DNA of 12,919 nt from an uncultured Leucobacter sp. (GTDB lineage: Bacteria; Actinomycetota; Actinomycetes; Actinomycetales; Microbacteriaceae): NCBI GenBank assembly GCA_937872275.1, contig CALMSE010000114.1:1-12919 (forward strand), written 5' to 3'. The notes beneath the pieces are model-generated. The model searched no databases. It saw nothing but the letters and a program-made list of their open reading frames with translations, and had not been told where the DNA came from. The position numbers were made by a program, and so were the translations under genes. Within the stretch, counting starts at the first letter, position 1, and every line of letters starts with the position of its first letter. Positions 1 to 6,767 of the stretch are shown piece after piece.

Positions 1-1435
1 CCCTGCCCGCCGCGCGCCGCCGCGAGGCGCGCACCCAGCCCGCGACGAACGCCGCCGGGATGAGCACGAGCAGCCAGCGCGCGACATCGCCCGCGCCGCC
101 GAGCAGCGCGTCGTAGTTCACGATCGCGAGCACGCCGACGGCGAGGAATCCCAGGCCGGCGATCACGGGCGCGATCCTGGTGTGCCACAGTCGCGCGTGG
201 CTGCGCCCCGCACCGGCGAAGAACGCGAGAATCGCGATGCAGGTGACGAACAGCACGGTGACGAGGCCCACGGTGCCGAGCGAGGTGAACCAGCTGTAGA
301 TGACCGTCATCATGTCGGCCCCGGCGAGCACGAAGCCGCCCACGATCACGAGCACCGCGGCCGAGAACACCAGCACGGCGACCCTCGGCGTTCCGCCGGG
401 GCTCGTCCGCGCGAACGCGGCCGGGAGCATGCCGGCCCGCCCGAGGGAGAACAGGTAGCGCGAGATGAGGTTGTGGAAGCCGATGAACATGGCGAGCATG
501 CTCGTGAGGATCATCACGAAGAGCAGATTCGGGAGCCACGGCGGGCCGTACATCGCCGCGACCGCGAACACGAAGCCGACGGGATCGGCCTGGGCCGCCG
601 CCTGCACCTCGCCGCTGCCCCAGCCGATCGCGAGCGTCCAGGTGACGAAGGCGTAGAAGAGGCCGATGACGGCGATCGCGATGTACGCGGCCCGCGGCAC
701 GGTGCGGGCCGGGTCCTTCGCCTCTTCGGAGAAGACCACGGTCGCCTCGAAGCCGGTGAAGCACGTGGCGGCGAAGAGGATCGCGATGCCCAGCCCCGAG
801 GGCACGGTGTTGCCGGGCACGAACGCGTCCATGCTCACCCCGTCGGCCCCGCCCGAGAACAGCACGGCGAACGCGAGCACGAGCAGCGCGAGGATCTCGA
901 CGACCACCAGCACCCCCAGCACCCAGAGGCTCACGTCGATGCCCCGGTAGCAGAGGAAGGTGACGAGCGCCAGCACGACCAGCCACCAGAACCAACCGGG
1001 CATCGTCATGCCGAAGTCCGCCATGACCAGCTCGGAGATGCCACCGAAGAAGCCCCACAGCCCGCAGACCAGGGCGAGATAGCCCAGCACGGCGACGCCC
1101 GCGAGCGCCGCGCCGAAGCGCGATCCGAGCGCCTTGGCGATGTAGGCCACGAAGCCGGCCGCGTTCTTCACGTGCCGGCTCATCGCCACGAAGCCGACGC
1201 TGAAGACCGCGAACAGCACGCCGACCAGCAGGTACATCATCGGCCCCGTCACGCCGACGGCCCCGAAGATGACCGGGGAGCCCCCGATCACGCTGCCGAG
1301 CGGGGCGACCGCGGCGATGACGAAGAAGACGATGGCGAGTACGCCGAGCCGCCCCTTCCTCAGGCCGGGGGCCGCGCTCCCGCTTTCATCGGTGTCGTGC
1401 GGCGTCTCCGCCGCGTAGCCCGCTTTCGACTCCAT
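1..1435 (-). CDS. APC-family amino acid/amine permease, 3' end beyond window
   Basis: Inner-membrane secondary transporter of the amino acid-polyamine-organocation superfamily, expected to import an amino acid, amine or related compound with protons or by exchange. About 478 codons are open without a stop to the left edge, close to the usual 450-520 aa, so only the tail is missing. After a polar N-terminus of about 27 residues, the first membrane segment contains the family-typical glycine-rich stretch APLGSVIGGSPVIFG. The segment SRHVKNAAGFVAYIAKALG and the loop FTGFEATVVFSEEAKDPART are also characteristic, and many hydrophobic segments follow. I prefer the ATG at 1435 because GGAG sits 6 nt upstream; an in-frame ATG at 1447 has no good ribosome site. 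It lies 180 bp downstream of the PucR-type regulator on the same strand, a common pairing of regulator and permease. A weak TAGTGT -10 (1539-1544) is the only promoter hint. Family confident; substrate unknown. Confidence 0.9.
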   Translation of the reverse strand, partial: MESKAGYAAETPHDTDESGSAAPGLRKGRLGVLAIVFFVIAAVAPLGSVIGGSPVIFGAVGVTGPMMYLLVGVLFAVFSVGFVAMSRHVKNAAGFVAYIAKALGSRFGAALAGVAVLGYLALVCGLWGFFGGISELVMADFGMTMPGWFWWLVVLALVTFLCYRGIDVSLWVLGVLVVVEILALLVLAFAVLFSGGADGVSMDAFVPGNTVPSGLGIAILFAATCFTGFEATVVFSEEAKDPARTVPRAAYIAIAVIGLFYAFVTWTLAIGWGSGEVQAAAQADPVGFVFAVAAMYGPPWLPNLLFVMILTSMLAMFIGFHNLISRYLFSLGRAGMLPAAFARTSPGGTPRVAVLVFSAAVLVIVGGFVLAGADMMTVIYSWFTSLGTVGLVTVLFVTCIAILAFFAGAGRSHARLWHTRIAPVIAGLGFLAVGVLAIVNYDALLGGAGDVARWLLVLIPAAFVAGWVRASRRRAAGR

Positions 1436-1615
1436 CTGTCGCTCCATTGCGTCCGGCCCCGACGGCGCCGCCAGGGGCTCACCTCGCCCTCGCCCGGTCG
1501 GCGGGGACGCTCGCCGACCTCGGCCGGCGCTTCCACCGACACTAGGCTCCGGGTCGGTCGCGGTGTACTGGTCTGGCCACAAGCCAATGAGCCGGATTCT
1601 GTGCCCGAGCGCAAT

Positions 1616-2893
1616 TCAGGGACGGACGAGCACGCGATCGCCGAGGAGCCGCGTCAGCAGCAGCGCCGACTGCAGGTTCAGACGCACGTCGTCGATGCGC
1701 CGGCCGATGAGCTGCTCGGCCTGCTTGACCCGGTAGGTCACCGTGTTCCGCGCGACGAACTGCAGACTCGCGACCGCGGCCACGCTGCGCTCGTTCTCGA
1801 GATAGAGCCAGAGGGTCGTCCGGAGGTTCTCCATCCGGTCGTCGTCGGCCGCCAGCCTGCCGAGCTGGCGTCGGACGAAGTGCTGGGCGTTCTCGAGATC
1901 CGCGGCCAGGAGCGTGGCGAGTTCGACGTCGGCGTGCCGGAGCGTCCGCGGCGTCTCCGGAACCGCGAGCCGGAGCAGGTGCTCGACGTTCCTCGCCTCG
2001 CGATGCGCCCGGCGGAACCCGGCCTCGCCGACGTGGGCCTGACTGACCGCGACGAAGACCCCCGGGGGCGGGGTCGACGGCGGCGGGGACGCCGCCCCCG
2101 GGCGATCGGGCACCGCGCCCCATCCCCAGGCGGTGCCGATGCCGACCGGCAGGACGATCGTGCTCGTGGCTCCCTGCAGCCTCAACTCGTCGGAGACGGC
2201 CTTCACGAGCTTCTCCGAGTCGTCGAAGCTCCTGGACTCGGACCAGGCGACGACCGCGACGTGGCGCGCGGCGGGATCGTACTGCAGCACCTCGTCGATC
2301 GAGCGGGGCGCGACGGGGCGGCCCGACAGCAGCGAGTTGACGATCCCGAGCCGCTCCGCCGACTGCGAGGCCCGCCATCGCGCCCGCTCCAGCGCGTAGA
2401 CCTCGCTCATCGTGTTGGAGAAGTGCTCCAGCGTGCCGAAGAACAGCTTCGACAGTCGCTGCGTCTCGTCCGCCCGCTGCTCGGGATCCTCGATGAGGTC
2501 GTTCGCGCCCTTGATGAAGGCGCTCGCCGATACCGCGCCGCCGATCCGGATGCTCTCGAGCAGCATCGTCAGGCCGAGACCGCGTCGCACGAAGTCGCGG
2601 GCGACGTCCGCGGCCTCATCGGTGAGCGGGCTGACGTCGTCGCCCGCGGCCATCCGCATCTCGCGGAGCACCTCAGCCCGCATGCCGCGCGTGAAGACGT
2701 GCGGCAGCGTCGCCTCGGCGGCCAGCGCGGGCATGGAGCCGAAGATCGTGCCCAGAACCTCCTCGGAGGTCTCGATGCTCCAGCCGAGGCCGTCGATGCC
2801 GAAGCGCTCGTAGATCGACAGACCGTCTTCGGACAGCGCGCTCGTGTCCACGAGGATCGGCGTCCGGGGACGAAGCCTCGACATCCACTCCAT
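1616..2893 (-). CDS. PucR/CdaR-family transcriptional regulator
   Basis: Cytoplasmic DNA-binding regulator of about 425 aa, the usual length for this family. The diagnostic part is the C-terminal PucR helix-turn-helix, roughly residues 350-420, with LRTTLWLYLENERSVAAVA and then ARNTVTYRVKQAEQLIGRRI. Before it is a degenerate GGDEF-like CdaR region (about 195-320). The N-terminal 180 residues are alpha-helical and probably sense the ligand. A proline-rich stretch (PPPSTPPPG) interrupts the middle domain. Family members control purine, sugar-acid, aromatic and amino-acid catabolism, usually for adjacent genes. Here these are the APC permease downstream on the same strand and the divergent esterase. 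I chose the ATG at 2893 because AGGTGG precedes it by 4 nt; a GTG at 2908 would overlap that ribosome site. The candidate promoter is overlapped by a perfect palindrome at 2956-2970, so autoregulation is plausible. Confidence 0.88.
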   Translation of the reverse strand: MEWMSRLRPRTPILVDTSALSEDGLSIYERFGIDGLGWSIETSEEVLGTIFGSMPALAAEATLPHVFTRGMRAEVLREMRMAAGDDVSPLTDEAADVARDFVRRGLGLTMLLESIRIGGAVSASAFIKGANDLIEDPEQRADETQRLSKLFFGTLEHFSNTMSEVYALERARWRASQSAERLGIVNSLLSGRPVAPRSIDEVLQYDPAARHVAVVAWSESRSFDDSEKLVKAVSDELRLQGATSTIVLPVGIGTAWGWGAVPDRPGAASPPPSTPPPGVFVAVSQAHVGEAGFRRAHREARNVEHLLRLAVPETPRTLRHADVELATLLAADLENAQHFVRRQLGRLAADDDRMENLRTTLWLYLENERSVAAVASLQFVARNTVTYRVKQAEQLIGRRIDDVRLNLQSALLLTRLLGDRVLVRP

Positions 2894-2955
2894 GGATCCA
2901 CCTCGCACCTTCGCGACGACTGCTCCGCCGCCGCCCGATCGGGGCGGGCTCGGCG

Positions 2956-2970
2956 GATATTACCAATATC
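2956..2970. promoter_or_regulatory. Palindromic operator candidate (site A)
   Basis: Perfect inverted repeat GATATT-ACC-AATATC in an otherwise GC-rich gap between the divergent regulator (start 2893) and esterase (start 3105). It overlaps the best -10 candidate of the regulator gene. Its geometry (6-bp arms, 3-nt centre, ATATT/AATAT arms) matches the palindrome at 6700-6714. The binding protein is unknown; the adjacent PucR-type protein or the LysR-type protein at 6768 are candidates. Confidence 0.55.
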
Positions 2971-2986
2971 GTACGACGAGGGACAG
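2957..2986 (-). promoter_or_regulatory. Candidate promoter of the PucR-type gene
   Basis: Reading the minus strand, CTGTCC (2981-2986) is followed after 18 nt by TAATAT (2957-2962). The -10 is good and the -35 is weak. It would give a leader of about 55-60 nt before the ATG at 2893. The -10 lies inside the palindrome at 2956-2970, an arrangement expected for repression. Confidence 0.35.
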
Positions 2987-3068
2987 GCGCCCGTGAGTGG
3001 TCTCAGCCCAGCCATTGGCGACTCTGTTGGGCCAGGAACCAGGAAGGATCGGTGTCGGCCGGTGAGGC

Positions 3069-3097
3069 TTGATCGCGGCCGATCCCGATGCTCTAAT
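3069..3097 (+). promoter_or_regulatory. Promoter of the esterase gene, leaderless
   Basis: TTGATC (3069-3074), a 17-nt spacer and TCTAAT (3092-3097) form a good sigma-70-type promoter. The ATG at 3105 lies 8 nt after the -10 hexamer, at the expected transcription start, so the mRNA is probably leaderless. No Shine-Dalgarno sequence precedes that ATG, in agreement. The TTG at 3069 is in frame but is better read as the -35 box than as a start codon. Confidence 0.6.
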
Positions 3098-3104
3098 GAC
3101 CGCC

Positions 3105-4007
3105 ATGCCAGTTCTCTATCGCGCCCCCGACGGCACCGCCTTCTCCACCCCCGAGGAGATCGACGCGCAGTACGATGTCTTCGCCTCGCTGCCGCACTAC
3201 TCCGAGCACGGCGACTTCGACCGCTACATGGAATCGTACGCCGAGCGCTCCGAGGCCGCACGTGCGCAGCTGCGCTCCGAGCTGGGCATCCCGTACGGCC
3301 CGACGCTGTTCGAGACCCTCGACGTGTTCCCGGGCGAGCCCGGCGGGCCGGTCGTGGTCTTCGTCCACGGCGGATCCTGGATGGCGCTCACGAGCGCCGA
3401 GCACAGCTTCGTGGCGCCCGGCCTCGTCGCGAACGGCGCGACGGTCGTCGTGATCACCTACGCCCTCTGCCCCGTCGTCACGATCGACGAGATCGTGCGC
3501 CAGACGCGCGCGGCGGTCACCTGGACATACCGCAACATCGCCGACCATGGCGGCGACCCCGAGCGGATCGTCGCCGTGGGCCACTCCGCCGGCGGGCATC
3601 TCGTCGCGCGCCTGCTGGAGACCGACTGGGAGGGCGAGTACGGGCTCCCCTCGTCGATCATCCGGGGCGCCTGCGCGATCAGCGGCATGTTCGACCTCCG
3701 TCCGGTCCCCTTCACCGCCGACCAGGCGGTGCTGAGGCTCTCCGCCGAGGAGGTGCTGCGCAACAGCCCGATCCTGAATCTGCCCCTCGCGGCCCCGCAC
3801 CTGCTGCTGACAGCCGGCGCGAAGCAGCCGCGCGAGTACCAGCGCCAGTCGGTCGACTTCCTCCGCGCGTGGCAGGGCGTCGGCCTGTCGGGCGAGTACT
3901 GGGAGCGCGAGGGCGTGAACCACTTCGACGAGCTCGACGAGCTCGCCGAGCCGGACTCCGAGCTCACGCGCCGCGTGCTCGCGCTCGCGGACGCCTCGTC
4001 GGCATGA
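3105..4007 (+). CDS. Alpha/beta hydrolase, kynurenine-formamidase-like esterase
   Basis: Serine hydrolase of 300 aa, cytoplasmic, with no signal peptide. The oxyanion-hole motif HGGSW is at residues 88-92, the nucleophile S161 lies in GHSAGG (159-164), and the catalytic histidine is probably H273 in VNHFDEL. The combination of YALCP (119-123), GGDPERI, ETDW and AISGMFDL is typical of the arylformamidase/esterase-like branch. Known members cleave N-formylkynurenine or small aryl amides and esters, so an amide or ester step in a catabolic pathway is likely. No kynureninase or tryptophan dioxygenase gene is visible, so true tryptophan breakdown is not supported here. The segment where the acidic triad residue is expected reads GAKQPREY, leaving the acid unclear. 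The ATG at 3105 is preferred over ATG 3096 and TTG 3069 because it coincides with the predicted transcription start. The gene is divergent from the PucR-type regulator and ends before a strong terminator. Confidence 0.87.
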   Translation: MPVLYRAPDGTAFSTPEEIDAQYDVFASLPHYSEHGDFDRYMESYAERSEAARAQLRSELGIPYGPTLFETLDVFPGEPGGPVVVFVHGGSWMALTSAEHSFVAPGLVANGATVVVITYALCPVVTIDEIVRQTRAAVTWTYRNIADHGGDPERIVAVGHSAGGHLVARLLETDWEGEYGLPSSIIRGACAISGMFDLRPVPFTADQAVLRLSAEEVLRNSPILNLPLAAPHLLLTAGAKQPREYQRQSVDFLRAWQGVGLSGEYWEREGVNHFDELDELAEPDSELTRRVLALADASSA

Positions 4008-4030
4008 TCCGCCTCCGGGCCGAATGAGAT

Positions 4031-4074
4031 CGCCGGTGCCCCGGATCCTTCGGGATCCGGGGCACCGGCGTTTT
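4031..4074 (+). terminator. Strong intrinsic terminator after the esterase
   Basis: A perfect 18-bp stem (left arm CGCCGGTGCCCCGGATCC, 4031-4048; right arm 4053-4070) is capped by a TTCG tetraloop and followed by TTTT on the plus strand. It begins 23 nt after the esterase stop. The other strand has no T run after the stem, so it acts mainly on the plus-strand gene, although minus-strand transcripts must also fold it. Confidence 0.88.
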
Positions 4075-4081
4075 CGGGGGC

Positions 4082-4108
4082 AGACGCCTGGGGGGCAGAC
4101 AGGCGCCT
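4082..4108 (-). terminator. Hairpin after the flavoprotein gene
   Basis: Arms AGGCGCCTG and CAGGCGTCT with a 9-nt loop start 5 nt after the stop codon of the minus-strand flavoprotein gene. All nine positions pair in the minus-strand RNA, one as G-U, whereas the plus-strand RNA would have an A-C mismatch. That points to function on the minus strand. There is no T run, so it may instead protect the mRNA 3' end or act together with the larger hairpin beyond it. Confidence 0.45.
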
Positions 4109-4113
4109 GGGTC

Positions 4114-5346
4114 TCAGCTCGCCGATCCGGCGGAGGGCTCGATCAGATCGTAGAAGGCCCAGTAGGCGTCGTCCGCGGCGCGGCCGGCCAGCTGCCTGCC
4201 GACCTCCTGCGTGACGGGCGGGCTGCACACGAGGTGCGTCACGCCGGTGTAGGTGTCGCGGAAGTAGCGCTGGAGATCGCACTCCCGGATCAGGGCCGTG
4301 CCCGTCCAGGTCGCGATTTCATTGGCGATGTACTGCGCGGTGCGGTTGGTGGCGATGGTGCCGAGCTGCAGCAGCGAGACCTGCTCGGTGCTCAGCTTCT
4401 CGCCGGCGCCGACCGTGCGCTCGGCGTCGCCCCAGACCTCGAGCAGGAAGGCGCGGGCGCCGCGGTACCGCGCCTCCATCTCCGCGTAGGCCCCGTAGAA
4501 CCCGTCCGTGGAGGTGGCGACGCTCGTACGGGAGGCCTTGGCCTTCGAGAGCGCCCGGATCTCTTCGAGGAGGCGCTTGCTGACGCCCAGCGCCCAGCCC
4601 GCGTGCTGCATGCTGGCGAGGTAGGCCAGCTCGATCTGGAACGCCGCGCCGCCGCGCCGCTGCACGGGGGTGATCGGGTCGTAGATGTGGGTGTCCGCGA
4701 CGAAGACCTCGTCGATGCGGTAATCGTGCGATCCGGTCGCCCGCAGCCCGAGCACGTCCCAGTTCGGGATGTGCTCGGCCTGGTCGGCCGGCAGGGTCGC
4801 CATGAGGAACTTGCCGTCGTCTCCGAGGATCCCGGTGTGCAGGTGGGTCGAGACGGGCGAGCCGGAGTTGAACTGCCACTCGCCGGAGATGATGTACCCG
4901 CCCTCGACGCGTCGGGCGACGCCCGGCTTCGTGCCCTGGCCCGAGAAGAGGGCGCAGCGGCCCTCGCCGAAGTACTCCTCGATCGCGACGTCGTCGACGT
5001 AGGCCGCGACGAGCGCCGAGACGTCGACCACGCCGAGGAAGGTCCAGGCCGTCCCCGAGTCGTGCCAGGCCAGCGCCTCCATCAGCTGGATCTGCTGGGT
5101 CGGGCTGAACTCGTAGCCGCCGACCTCGAGCGGCATCATCGCCCGGAAGATGTCGATCTCGTGCAGCGCGGCGATCACCTCGTCGGTGGGCCGGCCGAGC
5201 TTCTCGGCCTGCCGGCCGTCCCGGCGGATCAGTTCGGCCTTCTCCGCGAGACGCGCCATCATGGCGTCGAACTCGGGGCTCACGCGCAGCCCCGGCGACT
5301 CCTGCGGACGATCGTCGACGACGGACGAGGCGGCAACTGTGGACAT
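4114..5346 (-). CDS. Acyl-CoA-dehydrogenase-fold flavin monooxygenase (HsaA/HpaH/DszC-like)
   Basis: Cytoplasmic flavoprotein of 410 aa with the three-part acyl-CoA dehydrogenase fold: a helical N-terminus (about 20-125), a beta domain (about 126-235, with SGEWQFNSGSPVSTH and VLGLRATGSHDY) and a C-terminal four-helix bundle. The end carries LQRYFRDTYTGVTH (358-371), the LQR-(F/W)-RD...H pattern of two-component group D monooxygenases such as HsaA, HpaH and DszC. I see no clear dehydrogenase catalytic glutamate. Such enzymes use reduced FMN or FAD from a separate reductase to hydroxylate phenols or oxidise S and N heterocycles. No reductase gene is in the window, so the partner must be encoded elsewhere. 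The start at 5346 is set by GAGGAG 6 nt upstream. It is transcribed after the metallohydrolase gene but has its own promoter in the 187-bp gap. A true dehydrogenase remains possible. Confidence 0.8.
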   Translation of the reverse strand: MSTVAASSVVDDRPQESPGLRVSPEFDAMMARLAEKAELIRRDGRQAEKLGRPTDEVIAALHEIDIFRAMMPLEVGGYEFSPTQQIQLMEALAWHDSGTAWTFLGVVDVSALVAAYVDDVAIEEYFGEGRCALFSGQGTKPGVARRVEGGYIISGEWQFNSGSPVSTHLHTGILGDDGKFLMATLPADQAEHIPNWDVLGLRATGSHDYRIDEVFVADTHIYDPITPVQRRGGAAFQIELAYLASMQHAGWALGVSKRLLEEIRALSKAKASRTSVATSTDGFYGAYAEMEARYRGARAFLLEVWGDAERTVGAGEKLSTEQVSLLQLGTIATNRTAQYIANEIATWTGTALIRECDLQRYFRDTYTGVTHLVCSPPVTQEVGRQLAGRAADDAYWAFYDLIEPSAGSAS

Positions 5347-5430
5347 TCGGATCTCCTCTGCGAACAGGGCCGTCCGCACCCTCGCGGACCGTCGCCCCGT
5401 CGCGACGGTGGACTCGTCGCGATAAGTGGA

Positions 5431-5459
5431 AGCCTAGGTCGCCGCGCCCGGCGTCTGAA
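5431..5459 (-). promoter_or_regulatory. Promoter of the flavoprotein gene
   Basis: On the minus strand TTCAGA (5454-5459) and TAGGCT (5431-5436) are separated by exactly 17 nt. TAGGCT is a frequent -10 in high-GC Actinobacteria. The leader to the ATG at 5346 would be about 75-80 nt. A small inverted repeat CTGGC-N5-GCCAG (5460-5474) touches the upstream edge of the -35 and could be an operator. Confidence 0.55.
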
Positions 5460-5533
5460 CTGGCTCAGGGCCAGCAGATGATCCGTTTCGCTGGGCTCGA
5501 GACCAGCTCCCCCTTCGCCTCCGCAGCCGACGG

Positions 5534-6610
5534 CTACGAGGCCGAGGGCTCGCCCAGCCCGAACGCCATGAGATCCTCGCCGACGACGAGCCGGCCCGAG
5601 AACCCCTCCTGCGCCCGCTCCCACCGCTCCCGCGGCGAGTTGCCGGGAGCGAGGTGCGTCAGCACGAGCGTCTTCACCCCGGCGGCCTCGGCCTGCGGGC
5701 CGACCTCCTCGATCGAGGTGTGCGCCGCCAGCATGTGCTGCAGCAGGTTCGGGTCGGGCTTCGGCGCGTTCGGCCCGAGCAGTTCATCGACCCAGATCAT
5801 GTCGATGCACTCGTGCAGCAGGATGTCCGCCCCCTTCGCGATCTTGACGAGGTTCTCGCAGACGCCCGTGTCGCCGGAGATGACGATATCGCCGTCGGGG
5901 GTCTCGAAGCGGAAGGCGTAGGCGGGGAAGACGGGGCGGTGGTCGACGAGGATCGCCGTGACGCGCACGAGTTCGTCGCGGTAGATCTCGAAGGGCTCCA
6001 TCTCCGGGGTCGGGTCGCCGTCGGGGTGGTCGCCGAGACCCTCGGGCAGCCGGATGTCGGAGACCTCGAAGATCTCGCGCAGATCCTGCTTGGCATTGTC
6101 GCGCATGCGGTCGTTGATGTCGGTCGCGTAGGCCCGGAGGAGCTTGTCGGTGAACTCCTCCATGCCGGGCGTCGGGGACTCGGGGTTCCAGACCTCGGGC
6201 AGACGCTCGCGGGACTCGGGGTCGAAGATCGGCGGCAGGGCGCCGCGGTCGCCGGGGCCGAGGATCTTGATGGGGCGCTGCAGGCCGTCGGATCCGTTGT
6301 GCCACGCGAGCAGCAGCAGGTTCGGGTAGTCGACGGTGTGGTCGGAGTGGTGGTGGGTGAGGAACACGGCCCGCATGTTGTCGAGGCCGCGCTGGAAGCC
6401 CGAGGGCCCGATGCCGGAGCGCCGGAACTGCGGGCCCCAGCCCTCGCCGCAGTCGATCAGGTAGACGGCGTCGCCGACGCAGATGGCGGTTGAGATGCCG
6501 GTGCGGGTGGCGTTGTCCCACCAGGGCGGTCCGCCGGAGGTGCCGAGCAGCACGACCCTCGTGCGGTACCGGCGGGACTCTTCGATGCTCAGCGGCGATG
6601 GTGCGTTCAC
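5534..6610 (-). CDS. Metallo-beta-lactamase-fold hydrolase, RNase Z/AtsA-like
   Basis: Zinc-dependent hydrolase of 358 aa with no signal peptide. The metal motif H-x-H-x-D-H is residues 86-91 (HHHSDH), after YLIDCGEG. Further expected ligands lie in VDHRP, SGDTG and THLAP, so the active site looks complete. The overall pattern resembles the RNase Z/arylsulfatase AtsA branch of the superfamily. A long acidic, helical insert (about residues 110-210) separates the first metal motif from the VDHRP strand and makes the protein longer than a typical 300-aa member. A role in tRNA processing is unlikely in this context; hydrolysis of an ester, lactone, sulfate or cyclic amide intermediate fits better but is inference. 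The GTG at 6610 is chosen because AAGGAG stands 9 nt upstream; a longer frame to 6709 would run into the palindrome at 6700-6714. It is divergent from the LysR-type gene and upstream of the flavoprotein gene. Confidence 0.86.
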   Translation of the reverse strand: MNAPSPLSIEESRRYRTRVVLLGTSGGPPWWDNATRTGISTAICVGDAVYLIDCGEGWGPQFRRSGIGPSGFQRGLDNMRAVFLTHHHSDHTVDYPNLLLLAWHNGSDGLQRPIKILGPGDRGALPPIFDPESRERLPEVWNPESPTPGMEEFTDKLLRAYATDINDRMRDNAKQDLREIFEVSDIRLPEGLGDHPDGDPTPEMEPFEIYRDELVRVTAILVDHRPVFPAYAFRFETPDGDIVISGDTGVCENLVKIAKGADILLHECIDMIWVDELLGPNAPKPDPNLLQHMLAAHTSIEEVGPQAEAAGVKTLVLTHLAPGNSPRERWERAQEGFSGRLVVGEDLMAFGLGEPSAS

Positions 6611-6699
6611 TGCGTGGTGCTCCTTGTTCTCGACGGGTCGGGGCCGCGCGCCGTGCGCGGGCCGAAGCCCGATATCTCCCATCCTTTTGAGGCCCGAGA

Positions 6700-6714
6700 C
6701 ATATTGCAAATATG
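6700..6714. promoter_or_regulatory. Palindromic operator candidate (site B)
   Basis: Perfect inverted repeat CATATT-GCA-AATATG lying 89 bp upstream of the metallohydrolase start and 53 bp upstream of the LysR-type start. It has the same 6-3-6 geometry and ATATT/AATAT arms as site A (2956-2970). It also shares GCAAATA with the ABC-operon upstream region (11235-11241). In a divergent lysR/target gap this is the most likely place for the LysR protein to bind, although the spacing is T-N9-A rather than the classical T-N11-A. Confidence 0.6.
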
Positions 6715-6732
6715 AATCTCAAGCCCCAGTCA

Positions 6733-6761
6733 TTCGATTTCGATATACCTTGCGCTAAGAT
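6733..6761 (+). promoter_or_regulatory. Promoter of the LysR-type gene, leaderless
   Basis: TTCGAT (6733-6738), a 17-nt spacer and TAAGAT (6756-6761). The ATG at 6768 follows the -10 by 6 nt, where transcription should begin, and no ribosome site precedes it. A leaderless mRNA is therefore the simplest reading, common for actinobacterial regulators. Confidence 0.6.
6742..6755 (+). promoter_or_regulatory. Shared 14-bp element, lysR copy
   Basis: GATATACCTTGCGC fills the spacer immediately upstream of the lysR -10. The ABC-operon promoter region carries GATATACGTTGCAC on its minus strand (11265-11278): 12 of 14 bases agree. This position would let a bound regulator block its own promoter. The match is by eye; significance was not computed. 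Confidence 0.45.
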
Positions 6762-6767
6762 TCACCC

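Noticed and set aside
3105..4007. Esterase as part of a tryptophan-kynurenine operon
   Set aside because: No kynureninase, tryptophan 2,3-dioxygenase or kynurenine monooxygenase is present, and the gene stands alone between its promoter and a terminator.
182..4027. Very long plus-strand open frame (over 1,280 codons)
   Set aside because: It is a stop-poor antisense frame across three minus-strand genes and out of frame with the esterase. Its product is Arg/His/Glu/Ala-rich low-complexity sequence with no domain, and the real genes on the other strand and frame have clear motifs.
5460..5474. CTGGC-N5-GCCAG as terminator of the metallohydrolase
   Set aside because: The stem is only 5 bp and no T run follows on the minus strand; it fits better as an element beside the downstream promoter.
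4024..5481. Long plus-strand open frame opposite the flavoprotein gene
   Set aside because: Antisense shadow: composition is Asp/Val/Arg/Gly-rich without domain signals, while the minus strand encodes a complete flavoprotein with a ribosome site and promoter.
6700..6714. Site B as a textbook LysR box (T-N11-A)
   Set aside because: The palindrome spacing gives T-N9-A. It is kept as an operator candidate on position and repeat evidence, not as a canonical box.
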